Shown here: one piece after another, positions 25,283 to 33,913 of the stretch
Layout: each line of letters opens with the position of its first letter
Numbering within the stretch: the first letter of the stretch is position 1
Source of the DNA: Elusimicrobia bacterium GWA2_61_42
GTDB taxonomy: Bacteria > Elusimicrobiota > Elusimicrobia > Elusimicrobiales > UBA9959
Assembly (NCBI GenBank): GCA_001799615.1
Contig: MGTU01000020.1
Coordinates: forward strand, 44,704 to 108,703
DNA: 64,000 bases
Direction: 5' to 3'
Notes under the pieces: generated by a model
The model's database searches: none
The model's input: only the letters and a program-made list of their open reading frames with translations
Told to the model about the DNA's origin: nothing
Position numbers and translations under genes: made by a program

Positions 25283-26610
25283 TGCAACAGATAACCGACA
25301 TTTTTAAGATACAGGATCTTAAAAAACGGATATTCTTCGTCCTCGGGGCGCTGGCGGTCTACCGTCTCGGCGCCACCATCCCGATCCCCGGCATCAACAC
25401 CGCCGCGCTTCAGGCCATCTTCGAGTCCCAGAAGGGCTCGCTGCTCGGCTTCCTGGACATCTTCTCCGGCGGCGCGCTGGGGCGGTTCTCCATCTTCTCC
25501 ATGGGCGTGATGCCTTACATCAACGCCTCCATCATCATGAGCCTGGTGCAGGGAGCGCACGTGTTCCCTATCCTGGACCGCCTGCAGAAAGAGGGCGAGT
25601 CGGGCCGCAAGAAGATAACGCAGTTCACGCGCGTCTTCACGCTGTTCCTGGCGGCCTTCCAGTCGCTGGGCCTCACCATCGCCATGACCAAGATGTCCGC
25701 CGGCGGCGGGCCGCAGATCGTCACCAACCCGACGATGGGCTTCTACTTCGTGACCGTGCTTACGCTGGTCACGGGGACGATGTTCGTGATGTGGCTGGGC
25801 GAGCAGATAACCGAGCGCGGCATCGGCAACGGCATCTCCCTTATTATTTTCGCCGGCATCGTGGGGGCGCTCCCCTCGGCCGTCATGGGCATGATAAAGC
25901 TGATCCAGATAGACGAAATCAGCCTCCTGTCCGGCATCCTCATCTTCGCGATGGTGGTGGCGATCATCGCCTTCGTGATCTGGGTGGAAACGGCGCAGCG
26001 CAAGATCCCGGTGCAGTACGCGCAGCGCATGGTGGGCCGCAAGATGTACGGCGGCGCCTCCACGTTCCTGCCCCTCAAGGTGGACCAGTCCGGCGTCATC
26101 GCGGTCATCTTCGCGGTCTCGCTCCTGAGCGTTCCTTATACCATCGGCTCGTTCAACCCCGGCGCCCCCTGGGCGCAGAAGCTGATGAGCATGATGAACC
26201 ATTCCAGCATCCTTTACCAGCTGTTCTACGTGGCGCTCATCATCTTCTTCTGCTACTTCTATAACTCGGTCAGCATCAACCCGAAGGACCTGGCCGAGAA
26301 CATGAAGAAATGGGGCGGGTTCATTCCCGGCATGCGCCCCGGCGAACCGACCGCGCAGCATATCGAATGGGTGCTTAACAGGATCACGCTGGGCGGCGCG
26401 CTGTTCGTTTCGCTCATCGCCGTCCTGCCCGACTACCTGCGCGCGAAATTCAACGTCCCTTTCTACTTCGGCGGCACTTCGCTGCTGATCGTGGTCGGCG
26501 TGGCGCTCGATACCATCGCGCAGACCGAGGCGCACCTGGTGATGCGCAACTACGAGGGGTTCTATAAGAATTCCCGCATCAAGGGCCGCTGGTTCAACGT
26601 CGGAAGTTAA
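25282..26610 (+). CDS. secY: Preprotein translocase channel subunit SecY
   Basis: A 442-residue, ten-helix channel of the Sec translocon. The plug region (GSLLGFLDIFSGGALGRF), SIFSMGVMPYINASI, the GERITERGIGNG-like cytoplasmic loop (GEQITERGIGNGIS) and the RPGEPTAQH loop are present. Its place inside the ribosomal operon is conserved across bacteria. Confidence 0.97.
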   Translation: MQQITDIFKIQDLKKRIFFVLGALAVYRLGATIPIPGINTAALQAIFESQKGSLLGFLDIFSGGALGRFSIFSMGVMPYINASIIMSLVQGAHVFPILDRLQKEGESGRKKITQFTRVFTLFLAAFQSLGLTIAMTKMSAGGGPQIVTNPTMGFYFVTVLTLVTGTMFVMWLGEQITERGIGNGISLIIFAGIVGALPSAVMGMIKLIQIDEISLLSGILIFAMVVAIIAFVIWVETAQRKIPVQYAQRMVGRKMYGGASTFLPLKVDQSGVIAVIFAVSLLSVPYTIGSFNPGAPWAQKLMSMMNHSSILYQLFYVALIIFFCYFYNSVSINPKDLAENMKKWGGFIPGMRPGEPTAQHIEWVLNRITLGGALFVSLIAVLPDYLRAKFNVPFYFGGTSLLIVVGVALDTIAQTEAHLVMRNYEGFYKNSRIKGRWFNVGS

Positions 26611-26664
26611 TTTTCAGCGGAGCGCCGGATCTTTCAGCCGCGCGTTTCCGGATTGCGATCACTT

Positions 26665-27309
26665 ATGAATATTATCCTTTTAGGCTATCCTGGTTCCGGA
26701 AAAGGGACCCAGGCCAAGGTTCTTTCTCAAAAATTAGGGATGTTCCACGTTTCCACGGGAGACATCTTCCGCGAGGAACTGGCGAAGAAGACCCCGCTCG
26801 GCGTTGAAGTGGCCGGATATCTTTCCGCCGGCCGCCTGGTGCCGGATAAACTGGTGCTCGAGGTCCTCAAGGCCAGGCTCGGCGCCGAGACGCGCGGGCT
26901 GCTGTTCGACGGTTTTCCCCGCACGGTAGAACAGGCCGAAAGCCTGGACGCGTGGTTCGAATCGCGCGGGCAGTCCATAGACGCCGTGATCTTCCTTAAC
27001 GTTCCCGAGGCCGAGGTGGCCAGGCGCCTGGGGGCGCGGCGCACCTGCTCAGGCTGCGGCAAGATCTACAACGTGATCACCAACCCTCCCGCCAAAGAGG
27101 GAACCTGCGACGTGTGCGCCAAGCCGCTCCTCACGCGGGAAGACGACAAGCCCGAAGTCATCGCCCGGCGCATACAGGTTTACAAGGACCAGACCGAGCC
27201 GCTGCTGGCGTATTACAGGTCTTCCGGTGTTTTCCGCGAGGCTGACGGTTCCCTGGCGCCGGAAGACGTAGCCGGAAAAGTGGCGGCGATGTTTCCCGGG
27301 AAAGCCTGA
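26665..27309 (+). CDS. adk: Adenylate kinase, zinc-LID form
   Basis: A 214-residue enzyme balancing AMP, ADP and ATP. The P-loop is GYPGSGKGTQ, the AMP site includes FDGFPRT, and the LID has CSGC and CDVC pairs, a structural zinc site. The start at 26665 gives the normal N-terminus MNIILLG; a TTG at 26653 is rejected. There is no clear Shine-Dalgarno sequence, so initiation may rely on upstream translation. Confidence 0.96.
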   Translation: MNIILLGYPGSGKGTQAKVLSQKLGMFHVSTGDIFREELAKKTPLGVEVAGYLSAGRLVPDKLVLEVLKARLGAETRGLLFDGFPRTVEQAESLDAWFESRGQSIDAVIFLNVPEAEVARRLGARRTCSGCGKIYNVITNPPAKEGTCDVCAKPLLTREDDKPEVIARRIQVYKDQTEPLLAYYRSSGVFREADGSLAPEDVAGKVAAMFPGKA

Positions 27310-27312
27310 ACC

Positions 27313-28074
27313 GTGATAGAGATAAAGACCCCCGCGGAAATAGAGAGCATGCGCAGAGCCTCCCGCGTGGTGGCAGAAGTTCTTTTACAACTTAAATCTA
27401 AAGTGAAGCCAGGAGTTTCGACGCTGGACCTGGACCGGTTCGCGGAGAAAAGCGTGCGGGACCTGGGCGCCGTACCGGCCTTCCTGGGGTACCGCGGCTA
27501 CCCGGCCACGCTCTGCGTTTCCATCAACGAAGAGATCGTGCACGGCATTCCCAGCCCGAAGCGTTTTGTTAAGGAAGGCGATATCGTCAGCCTCGACCTG
27601 GGCGCGGTCTGCGACGGATTTTACGGCGACGCCGCGCTGACCGTGGCCGCCGGACAGATCTCCAAGGGCGCGCAGAAACTGATGGACGTGACGCGGCGTT
27701 CCCTGGACGAAGCTCTTTCAAAAGTTAAGGCCGGCGCGAGGCTCGGCGACGTGTGCCACGCGGTAGAGGTCTTTGCCGTCGAGAACGGCATGTCGGTGGT
27801 GAGGGAATTCACCGGCCACGGCATAGGCCGGCGGCTGCACGAGGAACCTTCCATTCCGAATTTCGGGAAGCCGGGCACGGGCCCCCTGCTGAAGGCGGGC
27901 ATGACGCTGGCTATAGAACCGATGCTGTGCCTGGGCCGGGCCGACGTAGTGGTAAAGAACGACGGCTGGACGGCGGTTTCCGCGGACGGCAGCCTGGCGG
28001 CCCACTACGAGCATACGGTGGCCGTTACGGAAAGCGGCTGCGATATTTTAAGCGCGGTCAGCCGGGCCGGCTGA
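27313..28074 (+). CDS. map: Methionine aminopeptidase type I
   Basis: A 253-residue enzyme that removes the N-terminal Met from new proteins. The five metal ligands can be seen: the two Asp of LDLGAVCDGFYGDAA, His in TGHGIGRRLHEEP, Glu in LAIEPM and Glu in YEHTVAVT. It starts with GTG, 3 nt after the adk stop. Confidence 0.96.
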   Translation: MIEIKTPAEIESMRRASRVVAEVLLQLKSKVKPGVSTLDLDRFAEKSVRDLGAVPAFLGYRGYPATLCVSINEEIVHGIPSPKRFVKEGDIVSLDLGAVCDGFYGDAALTVAAGQISKGAQKLMDVTRRSLDEALSKVKAGARLGDVCHAVEVFAVENGMSVVREFTGHGIGRRLHEEPSIPNFGKPGTGPLLKAGMTLAIEPMLCLGRADVVVKNDGWTAVSADGSLAAHYEHTVAVTESGCDILSAVSRAG

Positions 28075-28106
28075 TCAGGGTTCGTCCCGGAGAGACGATA
28101 TTTTAG

Positions 28107-28112
28107 TATAAT
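28107..28112 (+). promoter_or_regulatory. -10 box directly upstream of infA
   Basis: TATAAT ends 8 nt before the infA ATG. The region is AT-rich, unlike its surroundings. No -35 at normal spacing and no Shine-Dalgarno sequence. It suggests an internal, leaderless start for the alpha-operon part. Confidence 0.5.
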
Positions 28113-28120
28113 ATATAAAT

Positions 28121-28342
28121 ATGTCAGAAAACAGTGAAAAAATAGAGATCGAGGGCATCGTAAAAGAGTCCCTCCCCAACGCCACTTTTAAGGTTGAGAT
28201 AGCCCCGGGCAAGACTATTCTCGGCATCATTTCCGGCAAGATGCGCATACACCACATAAAGATCCTCCCGGGCGATAAAGTCAAGATGGAGCTTTCACCG
28301 TACGATCTGAGCAAGGGCCGGATAGTTTACAGGGAAAAATAA
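28121..28342 (+). CDS. infA: Translation initiation factor IF-1
   Basis: A 73-residue OB-fold protein that blocks the 30S A site during initiation. [19 protein letters not shown], the [17 protein letters not shown] core and [14 protein letters not shown] match the family over its full length. The internal -10 box and lack of a ribosome site suggest separate expression. Confidence 0.96.
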   Translation: MSENSEKIEIEGIVKESLPNATFKVEIAPGKTILGIISGKMRIHHIKILPGDKVKMELSPYDLSKGRIVYREK

Positions 28343-28398
28343 AGCTGTCCGGGAGCGCGGCTCCCGACGCGGCGTAAATACTGGTTAGAGGTGCTTCA

Positions 28399-28512
28399 AT
28401 GAAAGTAAGAGCGAGCGTAAAGAAAATTTGCGTAAAGTGCACGATAGTAAAGCGCAAGGGCGTAGTGCGGGTTATCTGCACCGACCCCCGCCACAAGCAG
28501 CGGCAGGGTTGA
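28399..28512 (+). CDS. rpmJ: 50S ribosomal protein L36, zinc form
   Basis: A 37-residue protein, [14 protein letters not shown] at the start, ending RHKQRQG. The zinc ligands Cys-x2-Cys, a third Cys and His are all present. It sits between infA and rpsM as in most bacteria. Confidence 0.96.
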   Translation: MKVRASVKKICVKCTIVKRKGVVRVICTDPRHKQRQG

Positions 28513-28562
28513 TATCCGGCTCTCCGGATCTACCGATTACAGGACGCTAAAGAGGAGAATGT

Positions 28563-28961
28563 ATGGCACGTATAGCAGGTGTGGACTTACCCAGAGATAA
28601 AAAAATCAGCATCGCCCTGGCCTATGTTTTCGGCATCGGGCGCCCGATGGCCAAGAAAATTCTTGAAGGCCTCAAAGCCCAGATCAGCCCCGATATCAGG
28701 GTTAAAGACCTGACCGAAGACCAGATAGGTCTTCTGAACACCACCATTCAGAAAGAGTACAAGGTGGAAGGCGAACTCCGCAGGGAGATCACCGCGCACC
28801 TGAAGCGCTACGTAGAAATAAACAGCTACCGCGGCTACAGGCACCGCAGGAACCTGCCCGTGCGCGGGCAGCGCACCCGCACCAACGGCAGGACCCGCCG
28901 CGGCAGGAGACGGACAGTGGGTTCATCCGGCAAGGCGGCGGCAGCGACCGCGAAGGCCTAA
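28563..28961 (+). CDS. rpsM: 30S ribosomal protein S13
   Basis: A 132-residue 30S head protein that contacts S19 and P-site t[17 protein letters not shown], the [21 protein letters not shown] segment (core of the family) and the basic tail are diagnostic. GAGGAG precedes the ATG. Confidence 0.97.
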   Translation: MARIAGVDLPRDKKISIALAYVFGIGRPMAKKILEGLKAQISPDIRVKDLTEDQIGLLNTTIQKEYKVEGELRREITAHLKRYVEINSYRGYRHRRNLPVRGQRTRTNGRTRRGRRRTVGSSGKAAAATAKA

Positions 28962-29017
28962 CGGGCGCAGTCTCTCCGCGAAAGCGGACGGAAAACTACG
29001 GAGGATGATTTAAAACT

Positions 29018-29449
29018 ATGGCAGACGAAAATAAAAACCAGCAGCCCCAGGACGGGATGAAGAAACCCGAGCAGAAACCGGCGGCCAAACGCCGCTTCCG
29101 CACCGTGGCTTTCGCCCGCGTGTACGTGAACTGCTCGTTCAACAATACGATCGTGACCTTTACCGACGAGAAAGGCGGCGTTATCGCCTGGTCCACTTCG
29201 GGCGGCAACGGTTTCCGCGGCACCAAGAAGGGCACCCCCTTCGCGGCGCAGATCACCGCGGCCAAAGCCTCGGCGAAAGCCGCGGATTACGGCGTTAAGC
29301 AGGCCATGGTTTTCGTGAGCGGCCCCGGCCCCGGCCGCGAGACCGCGATACGCGCGGTCGCCCAGAGCGGCATACACGTGGTATCCATAAAGGACGTGAC
29401 CCCGATACCGCACAACGGCTGCAGGCCTCCCAAGGCGCGCAGAGTATAA
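29018..29449 (+). CDS. rpsK: 30S ribosomal protein S11
   Basis: A 143-residue platform protein. [27 protein letters not shown] and the C-terminal [18 protein letters not shown] are diagnostic. The first 27 residues (Gln/Lys/Pro-rich) are a little longer than usual. Confidence 0.97.
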   Translation: MADENKNQQPQDGMKKPEQKPAAKRRFRTVAFARVYVNCSFNNTIVTFTDEKGGVIAWSTSGGNGFRGTKKGTPFAAQITAAKASAKAADYGVKQAMVFVSGPGPGRETAIRAVAQSGIHVVSIKDVTPIPHNGCRPPKARRV

Positions 29450-29480
29450 CCGCCAGATATACAGCAAGGAGACTTTAACA

Positions 29481-30119
29481 ATGTCGAGATATACCGGACC
29501 CAGCTGCAAGAAATGCACCAAAGTTAACCAGAAGATGTTCCTTAAGGGAACCAAGTGCCACACCAACTGCCAGGTGGACAAAGCGCAGAGAGCCGAAAAA
29601 GAAAAACGCTTCGGCGGCGGCAAGCGCCAGAACAAGGTTTCCGATTACGGCAAACATCTGCGCGAGAAGCAGATAGCCCGCCTTAGCGCCCAGGTGACCG
29701 AAGCCCAGTTCAAGCGCTTCTTCTCCAAAGCCTCCAAGGACAAGGGCCAGACCGGCGTAGCGCTGCTGCGGTTCCTGGAAGTGCGCCTCGATAACATCGT
29801 GCGCCGCCTGGGATACGCCGTGTCGCTGAAGGCCGCCCGCCAGCTGGTCAACCACGGGCACATCAACGTCAACGGACGCTGCCTCTCGATCCCTTCCGCC
29901 ATGCTGAAGCCCGGCGACGAGGTCTCCATTAACACGAAGACCGCCGAGACCTTGCTGGTAAAGCAGGGCCTCGAGCACGCCGAGAAGACCACTCAGCGCC
30001 CCAGCTTCCTGTCGTGGGACGCCGGCTCCAAAAAAGGCAAACTTGTGCGCTGGCCCGACCGCGCGGAGTCAAGCATCTCCGTCGACGAGCAGCTCATCGT
30101 TGAATTCTATTCCAAGTAA
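29481..30119 (+). CDS. rpsD: 30S ribosomal protein S4, zinc form
   Basis: A 212-residue primary 16S binder; in E. coli it regulates the alpha operon. The N-terminal CKKC and a second Cys pair (KCHTNC) form the zinc site. The S4 RNA-binding domain shows RLDNIVRRLGYAVSLKAARQLVNHGHINVNG. I quote only its key part: LDNIVRRLG and VNHGHINVNG. Confidence 0.97.
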   Translation: MSRYTGPSCKKCTKVNQKMFLKGTKCHTNCQVDKAQRAEKEKRFGGGKRQNKVSDYGKHLREKQIARLSAQVTEAQFKRFFSKASKDKGQTGVALLRFLEVRLDNIVRRLGYAVSLKAARQLVNHGHINVNGRCLSIPSAMLKPGDEVSINTKTAETLLVKQGLEHAEKTTQRPSFLSWDAGSKKGKLVRWPDRAESSISVDEQLIVEFYSK

Positions 30120-30131
30120 GCGAGGTTCTTA

Positions 30132-31106
30132 ATGGCAACTTTCTCAAAGCAGCTGGTTATTCCCGAAGCTCTCAACATAGACGACAAGTCGAAGACGGAG
30201 AATTACGCGAAGTTCACCGCGGAACCCTATGAAAAAGGCTACGGCCACACCATAGGCAATTCGCTGCGGCGCATACTCCTCTCCAGCCTCGAGGGCGCGG
30301 CCGTGGTGGCCGTGCGCATCAAGGGCGCGAGGCACGAATACGCCGCCATCAACGGCGTGCAGGAAGACGTGGTCAACATCGTGCTGAACCTCAAAAAGCT
30401 GCGCGTGCGCCTCAAGGGCGAGGGCCCCGAGACCGTCATGATCTCCCTTAAGGGCAAGAAGGAAGTGAAAGCTTCCGACATCCAGGAGAACGCCAACGTC
30501 GAGATCATCAACAAGGACCTCGTGCTGGCCCATGTGGAGTCCGGCGCCGAGTTCGAAGCCGAGCTCGAGATAGCCCGCGGCTCGGGTTACCTGACCTCCG
30601 AAGAGATCCGCTCCCGCATGAACCTCCCGATGGACTTCATCCCGATGGACGCGATCTTCTCGCCCATCCAGAAAGTTCACTATACCGTGGAAAACGCCCG
30701 CGTGGGCCAGCGCACCGACTACGACAAGCTCGTGCTCGAGGTCTGGACCGACGGGACCGTGACCCCTTCCGACGCCGTGGGCAGCACCGCGGCCCTCCTG
30801 CGCCGCTCGATCATGCCGTTCCTGCCGGCCGAAGAGGCCGCCAAAGAACCGGCCAAGGCCGAAGTGGCCAAGAAGGAAGCCGTCGGCGAAATGTCCGGCA
30901 AGCTCGACCAGAGCGTGGAGATGATAGAACTTTCCTCGCGCGCGTCCAACTGCCTTAAGGTGGCCGGGATCCGCACGATAGGGGAACTGGTCCGCAAGTC
31001 CGAAGACGACCTGCTGGCCGTGAAGAATTTCGGGCAGAAATCGCTCGACGAGATCAAGGAAAAGCTCAAGGAAATGGGGCTTGACCTCGGGCTGAAGATA
31101 GACTGA
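30132..31106 (+). CDS. rpoA: RNA polymerase alpha subunit
   Basis: A 324-residue subunit that nucleates RNA polymerase assembly. The N-terminal dimer domain has GYGHTIGNSLRRILLSSLEG; a flexible linker (about 235-260) precedes the C-terminal domain with RASNCLKVAGIRTIGELV and NFGQKSLDEIKEKL, the helix-hairpin-helix that binds UP elements and activators. It is complete. Confidence 0.98.
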   Translation: MATFSKQLVIPEALNIDDKSKTENYAKFTAEPYEKGYGHTIGNSLRRILLSSLEGAAVVAVRIKGARHEYAAINGVQEDVVNIVLNLKKLRVRLKGEGPETVMISLKGKKEVKASDIQENANVEIINKDLVLAHVESGAEFEAELEIARGSGYLTSEEIRSRMNLPMDFIPMDAIFSPIQKVHYTVENARVGQRTDYDKLVLEVWTDGTVTPSDAVGSTAALLRRSIMPFLPAEEAAKEPAKAEVAKKEAVGEMSGKLDQSVEMIELSSRASNCLKVAGIRTIGELVRKSEDDLLAVKNFGQKSLDEIKEKLKEMGLDLGLKID

Positions 31107-31125
31107 CCCCGTTTAAGGACTTCTT

Positions 31126-31467
31126 ATGATAAAAAACCTGGGCGCAAGAAAACTTTCAAGGACCGGCTCTCACCGCCGCGCTATGTTCTCCAACATGGCG
31201 ACCAGCCTGCTGCAGCACGAGCACGTGGAAACCACCCTTCCGAAGGCGAAGGAACTCCGCCGCGTCGTGGAGCGCGTGATCGCCGACGCCAAGAACGGCC
31301 GCCACATAGAGGTGCGCCGCGTGATCAAGGACAAGGTCGTCTATCACAAGGTGTTCGACGTGATCGCCCCGCGCTATAAAGAGCGCCCCGGCGGCTTCAC
31401 CCGCATCCTCAAGCTCGGCGCCCGCAGGGGCGACGCCACTGAAACGGCGCTTGTAAAACTGGTTTAA
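31126..31467 (+). CDS. rplQ: 50S ribosomal protein L17
   Basis: A 113-residue protein, last of the ribosomal series. LSRTGSHRRAMFSNMATSLL and the PGGFTRILKLGARRGDA C-terminal motif are diagnostic. Only 9 nt separate it from mreB. Confidence 0.97.
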   Translation: MIKNLGARKLSRTGSHRRAMFSNMATSLLQHEHVETTLPKAKELRRVVERVIADAKNGRHIEVRRVIKDKVVYHKVFDVIAPRYKERPGGFTRILKLGARRGDATETALVKLV

Positions 31468-31476
31468 CAGGATCAA

Positions 31477-32523
31477 ATGGGAATGTTCGACTACTTTTTC
31501 AGCCTGTTCTCAAACGACATCGGCATAGACCTCGGCACCGCGAACACTCTTGTCTACGTTAAGGGCAAGGGTATCGTGCTGCGCGAGCCGTCCGTGGTCG
31601 CGATAGACAAGAACAGGCGGAAAGTCCTGGCGGTAGGCGCGGAAGCCAAGCTGATGCTGGGCCGCACCCCGTCGAACATCGTTGCCGTGCGCCCGCTCAG
31701 GAACGGCGTGATAGCGGACTTCGAAGTTACGCAGGAGATGATAAAGTATTTTATCCGCAAGGTGCACAACAGGCGCAGCCTGCTGCACCCCCGCATCGTG
31801 ATAGGCATCCCGTCAGGCATAACCGAAGTGGAGAAGCGCGCGGTGCAGGAATCGGCCGAGCAGGCCGGCGCGCGCGAAGTGGCGCTCATAGAGGAGCCGA
31901 TGGCAGCGGCCATAGGTTCCGACCTGCCGGTTTCGGAACCGCACGCCAGCATGATCTGCGACATAGGCGGCGGCACCACGGAAGTGGCGGTCATCTCCCT
32001 GGGCGGCATGGTGGTGGCGAAGTCCCTCGACGTGGCCGGCGACGAGATGGACGACTGCATAGTGCAGTATTTCCGGCGCAAGCACAATTTAGTCATAGGC
32101 GAAACTACCGCGGAAGAGGTAAAGATACAGATCGGATCGGTTTTCCCTTTAAAAGAAGAAAAGACGATAGAGGTTAAGGGCAGGGACCAGGCCAAGGGCC
32201 TGCCCAAGACGATTCTTGTGACTTCTGAAGAGATAAGGCAGGCCCTCATGGAGCCTGTCCAGCTGATAGTGGACGTGATCAAGCAGGTGCTGGAAGAGAC
32301 GCCGCCGGAGCTTTCCTCGGACCTCGTGGACCGCGGGATGGTGCTGGCGGGCGGGGGATCGCTGCTACGCGGCTTCCCCGAGCTCATCCGGCAGGAAACA
32401 GAACTGCCCGTCCACAGGGCTGCCGATCCTTTAAGCTGTGTCGCCTTGGGCTGCGGTAAGTATCTGGAAGAACTGGATAAAATCCAGCAGCGGCCCGAAT
32501 TCCTGAAGTCGTACCGCAGCTGA
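31477..32523 (+). CDS. mreB: Rod-shape-determining actin MreB
   Basis: A 348-residue bacterial actin that guides lateral wall synthesis. Phosphate 1 ([13 protein letters not shown]), phosphate 2 ([15 protein letters not shown]) and the adenosine motif ([13 protein letters not shown]) are intact. The N-terminal [10 protein letters not shown] may be the amphipathic membrane-binding helix. It directly follows rplQ, with no terminator between them. Confidence 0.97.
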   Translation: MGMFDYFFSLFSNDIGIDLGTANTLVYVKGKGIVLREPSVVAIDKNRRKVLAVGAEAKLMLGRTPSNIVAVRPLRNGVIADFEVTQEMIKYFIRKVHNRRSLLHPRIVIGIPSGITEVEKRAVQESAEQAGAREVALIEEPMAAAIGSDLPVSEPHASMICDIGGGTTEVAVISLGGMVVAKSLDVAGDEMDDCIVQYFRRKHNLVIGETTAEEVKIQIGSVFPLKEEKTIEVKGRDQAKGLPKTILVTSEEIRQALMEPVQLIVDVIKQVLEETPPELSSDLVDRGMVLAGGGSLLRGFPELIRQETELPVHRAADPLSCVALGCGKYLEELDKIQQRPEFLKSYRS

Positions 32524-32576
32524 GCCCCGTTCAAGGGGGAGGCGCGTTCTCAGGCGGGTCCTTTAGGGGACAGGCG

Positions 32577-33437
32577 ATGAGCAGAGAAAAGGACGCAGCC
32601 AATTACGCCATAGTATTTTTTACCGCCGTTTCGGTCCTCCTTCTTATTTTCCCCGCATCAAAACTGGCGCATACGGCCCGCATAGCCGTAAGCTACAGCC
32701 TTTACCCGTCGCTGCACTACGGCGCCACCTACGGGCATTTCGTCCGCAACGTCCCCGCTAATTTCGTCTCCCTCCTGGAGACCGACCAGGAGAACAGGGC
32801 GCTCAAGGACAAAGTCCGCCAGCTCGAGCTGAAACTGCAGAATACGGCGGCCTCCACCGCCGAGAACGAGCGCCTGACCCGTGAGATGCGCCTGTCGCGC
32901 GCCCTCCCCTGGTCCGGTTCCTGGGCCCGCATCGTAGGCAAAACCCCGGCCGACTGGTACGGGTCTTTCTTCATAGACAAGGGCTCCGAGGCCGGCATCG
33001 CCGTCAACGACACGGTGCTGGGCATGCAGGACGACCGCGCCGGGCTGGCCGGCCGGGTGCTGGAAGTCTATCCCAAATTTTCCAAGGTGCTGCTGCTCAC
33101 CAACAGCGCCGCTTCCGCGGTCTGCGCGATAGCGCCGACCGGGCTGGAAGCCCTGGTGGAGGGCAAAGGCACCTGGCTGCTGAAGGTGAGCTATGTGCCG
33201 GAGGAGCCGGGCCTCTCCGTCGGGGCGGAACTTACCACTTCTCCGGGCGGGCTGCTTTTCCCGGCGGGCATCTTCGTGGGCAGGGTTACAAAGGTCTACC
33301 CGCGCGAATCGTTCATGAATTTCATCACGGCGGACGTGGCGCCCGCGGTGGACGTGAATACGCTTAAAGAGGTTTACGTGCTGAGGCGCAATCTCCCCGC
33401 GGAATTCTCGGGCCCGCTCCAGGCGGAAAAGAAATGA
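32577..33437 (+). CDS. mreC: Rod-shape-determining protein MreC
   Basis: A 286-residue bitopic protein of the elongasome: one membrane helix (about 10-35), a coiled coil (60-100), then the periplasmic beta domain (GSWARIVGKTPADWYGSFFID and GLAGRVLEV). It overlaps mreD by 4 nt. Confidence 0.93.
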   Translation: MSREKDAANYAIVFFTAVSVLLLIFPASKLAHTARIAVSYSLYPSLHYGATYGHFVRNVPANFVSLLETDQENRALKDKVRQLELKLQNTAASTAENERLTREMRLSRALPWSGSWARIVGKTPADWYGSFFIDKGSEAGIAVNDTVLGMQDDRAGLAGRVLEVYPKFSKVLLLTNSAASAVCAIAPTGLEALVEGKGTWLLKVSYVPEEPGLSVGAELTTSPGGLLFPAGIFVGRVTKVYPRESFMNFITADVAPAVDVNTLKEVYVLRRNLPAEFSGPLQAEKK

Positions 33438-33913
33438 GCATAATCCTCGAGGTTTTTATCTACCTGGCTACCGGCTCTTTCTACTGGTGGTGGACCCAGA
33501 ACCTGACGGTGTTCGCCCTCGCCCCCAACCTGATCTTCGCGGCCGCGCTCTGCGCCGCTATCCTGGCCGGCCCGGTCAAGGCCGTGGCCTGGGGCTTTTT
33601 CCTCGGGCTTTACGCCGACATGCTGGGCGCCAGCATGTTCGGAGGTTACGCGCTTACCTATTCCCTGATGGCCTACGCCGTATACGTGCTGAAGCGCCAC
33701 TTCGACATGGCCAGCCCTTTTTCGCAGCTGGTGGCCGCGCTGGTCCTTTCGTGGGCCTGCATGCTTTTTTACCAGGCGCTGAGCCTGTCTTTCTCGAGCA
33801 TCAACCCTACCGGGCTTAAAATTTTCCTGGTGGAACCTTTCCTCAACGCGCTGGCCGTGCCGGTGCTGTTCCAGGTGTTCTACTGGTTCAAACGGCGGAC
33901 CGGCGTCTTATGA
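33434..33913 (+). CDS. mreD: Rod-shape-determining protein MreD
   Basis: A 159-residue integral membrane protein with five or six helices (APNLIFAAALCAAI, WGFFLGLYADML, GGYALTYSLMAY). It bridges MreC and PBP2. It overlaps both neighbours by 4 nt, so the group is translationally coupled. Confidence 0.9.
   Translation: MSIILEVFIYLATGSFYWWWTQNLTVFALAPNLIFAAALCAAILAGPVKAVAWGFFLGLYADMLGASMFGGYALTYSLMAYAVYVLKRHFDMASPFSQLVAALVLSWACMLFYQALSLSFSSINPTGLKIFLVEPFLNALAVPVLFQVFYWFKRRTGVL

Noticed and set aside
24982..26535. A 517-codon minus-strand frame
   Set aside because: It is antisense to rplO and secY; its His/Asp/Arg-rich composition is typical of a shadow frame.
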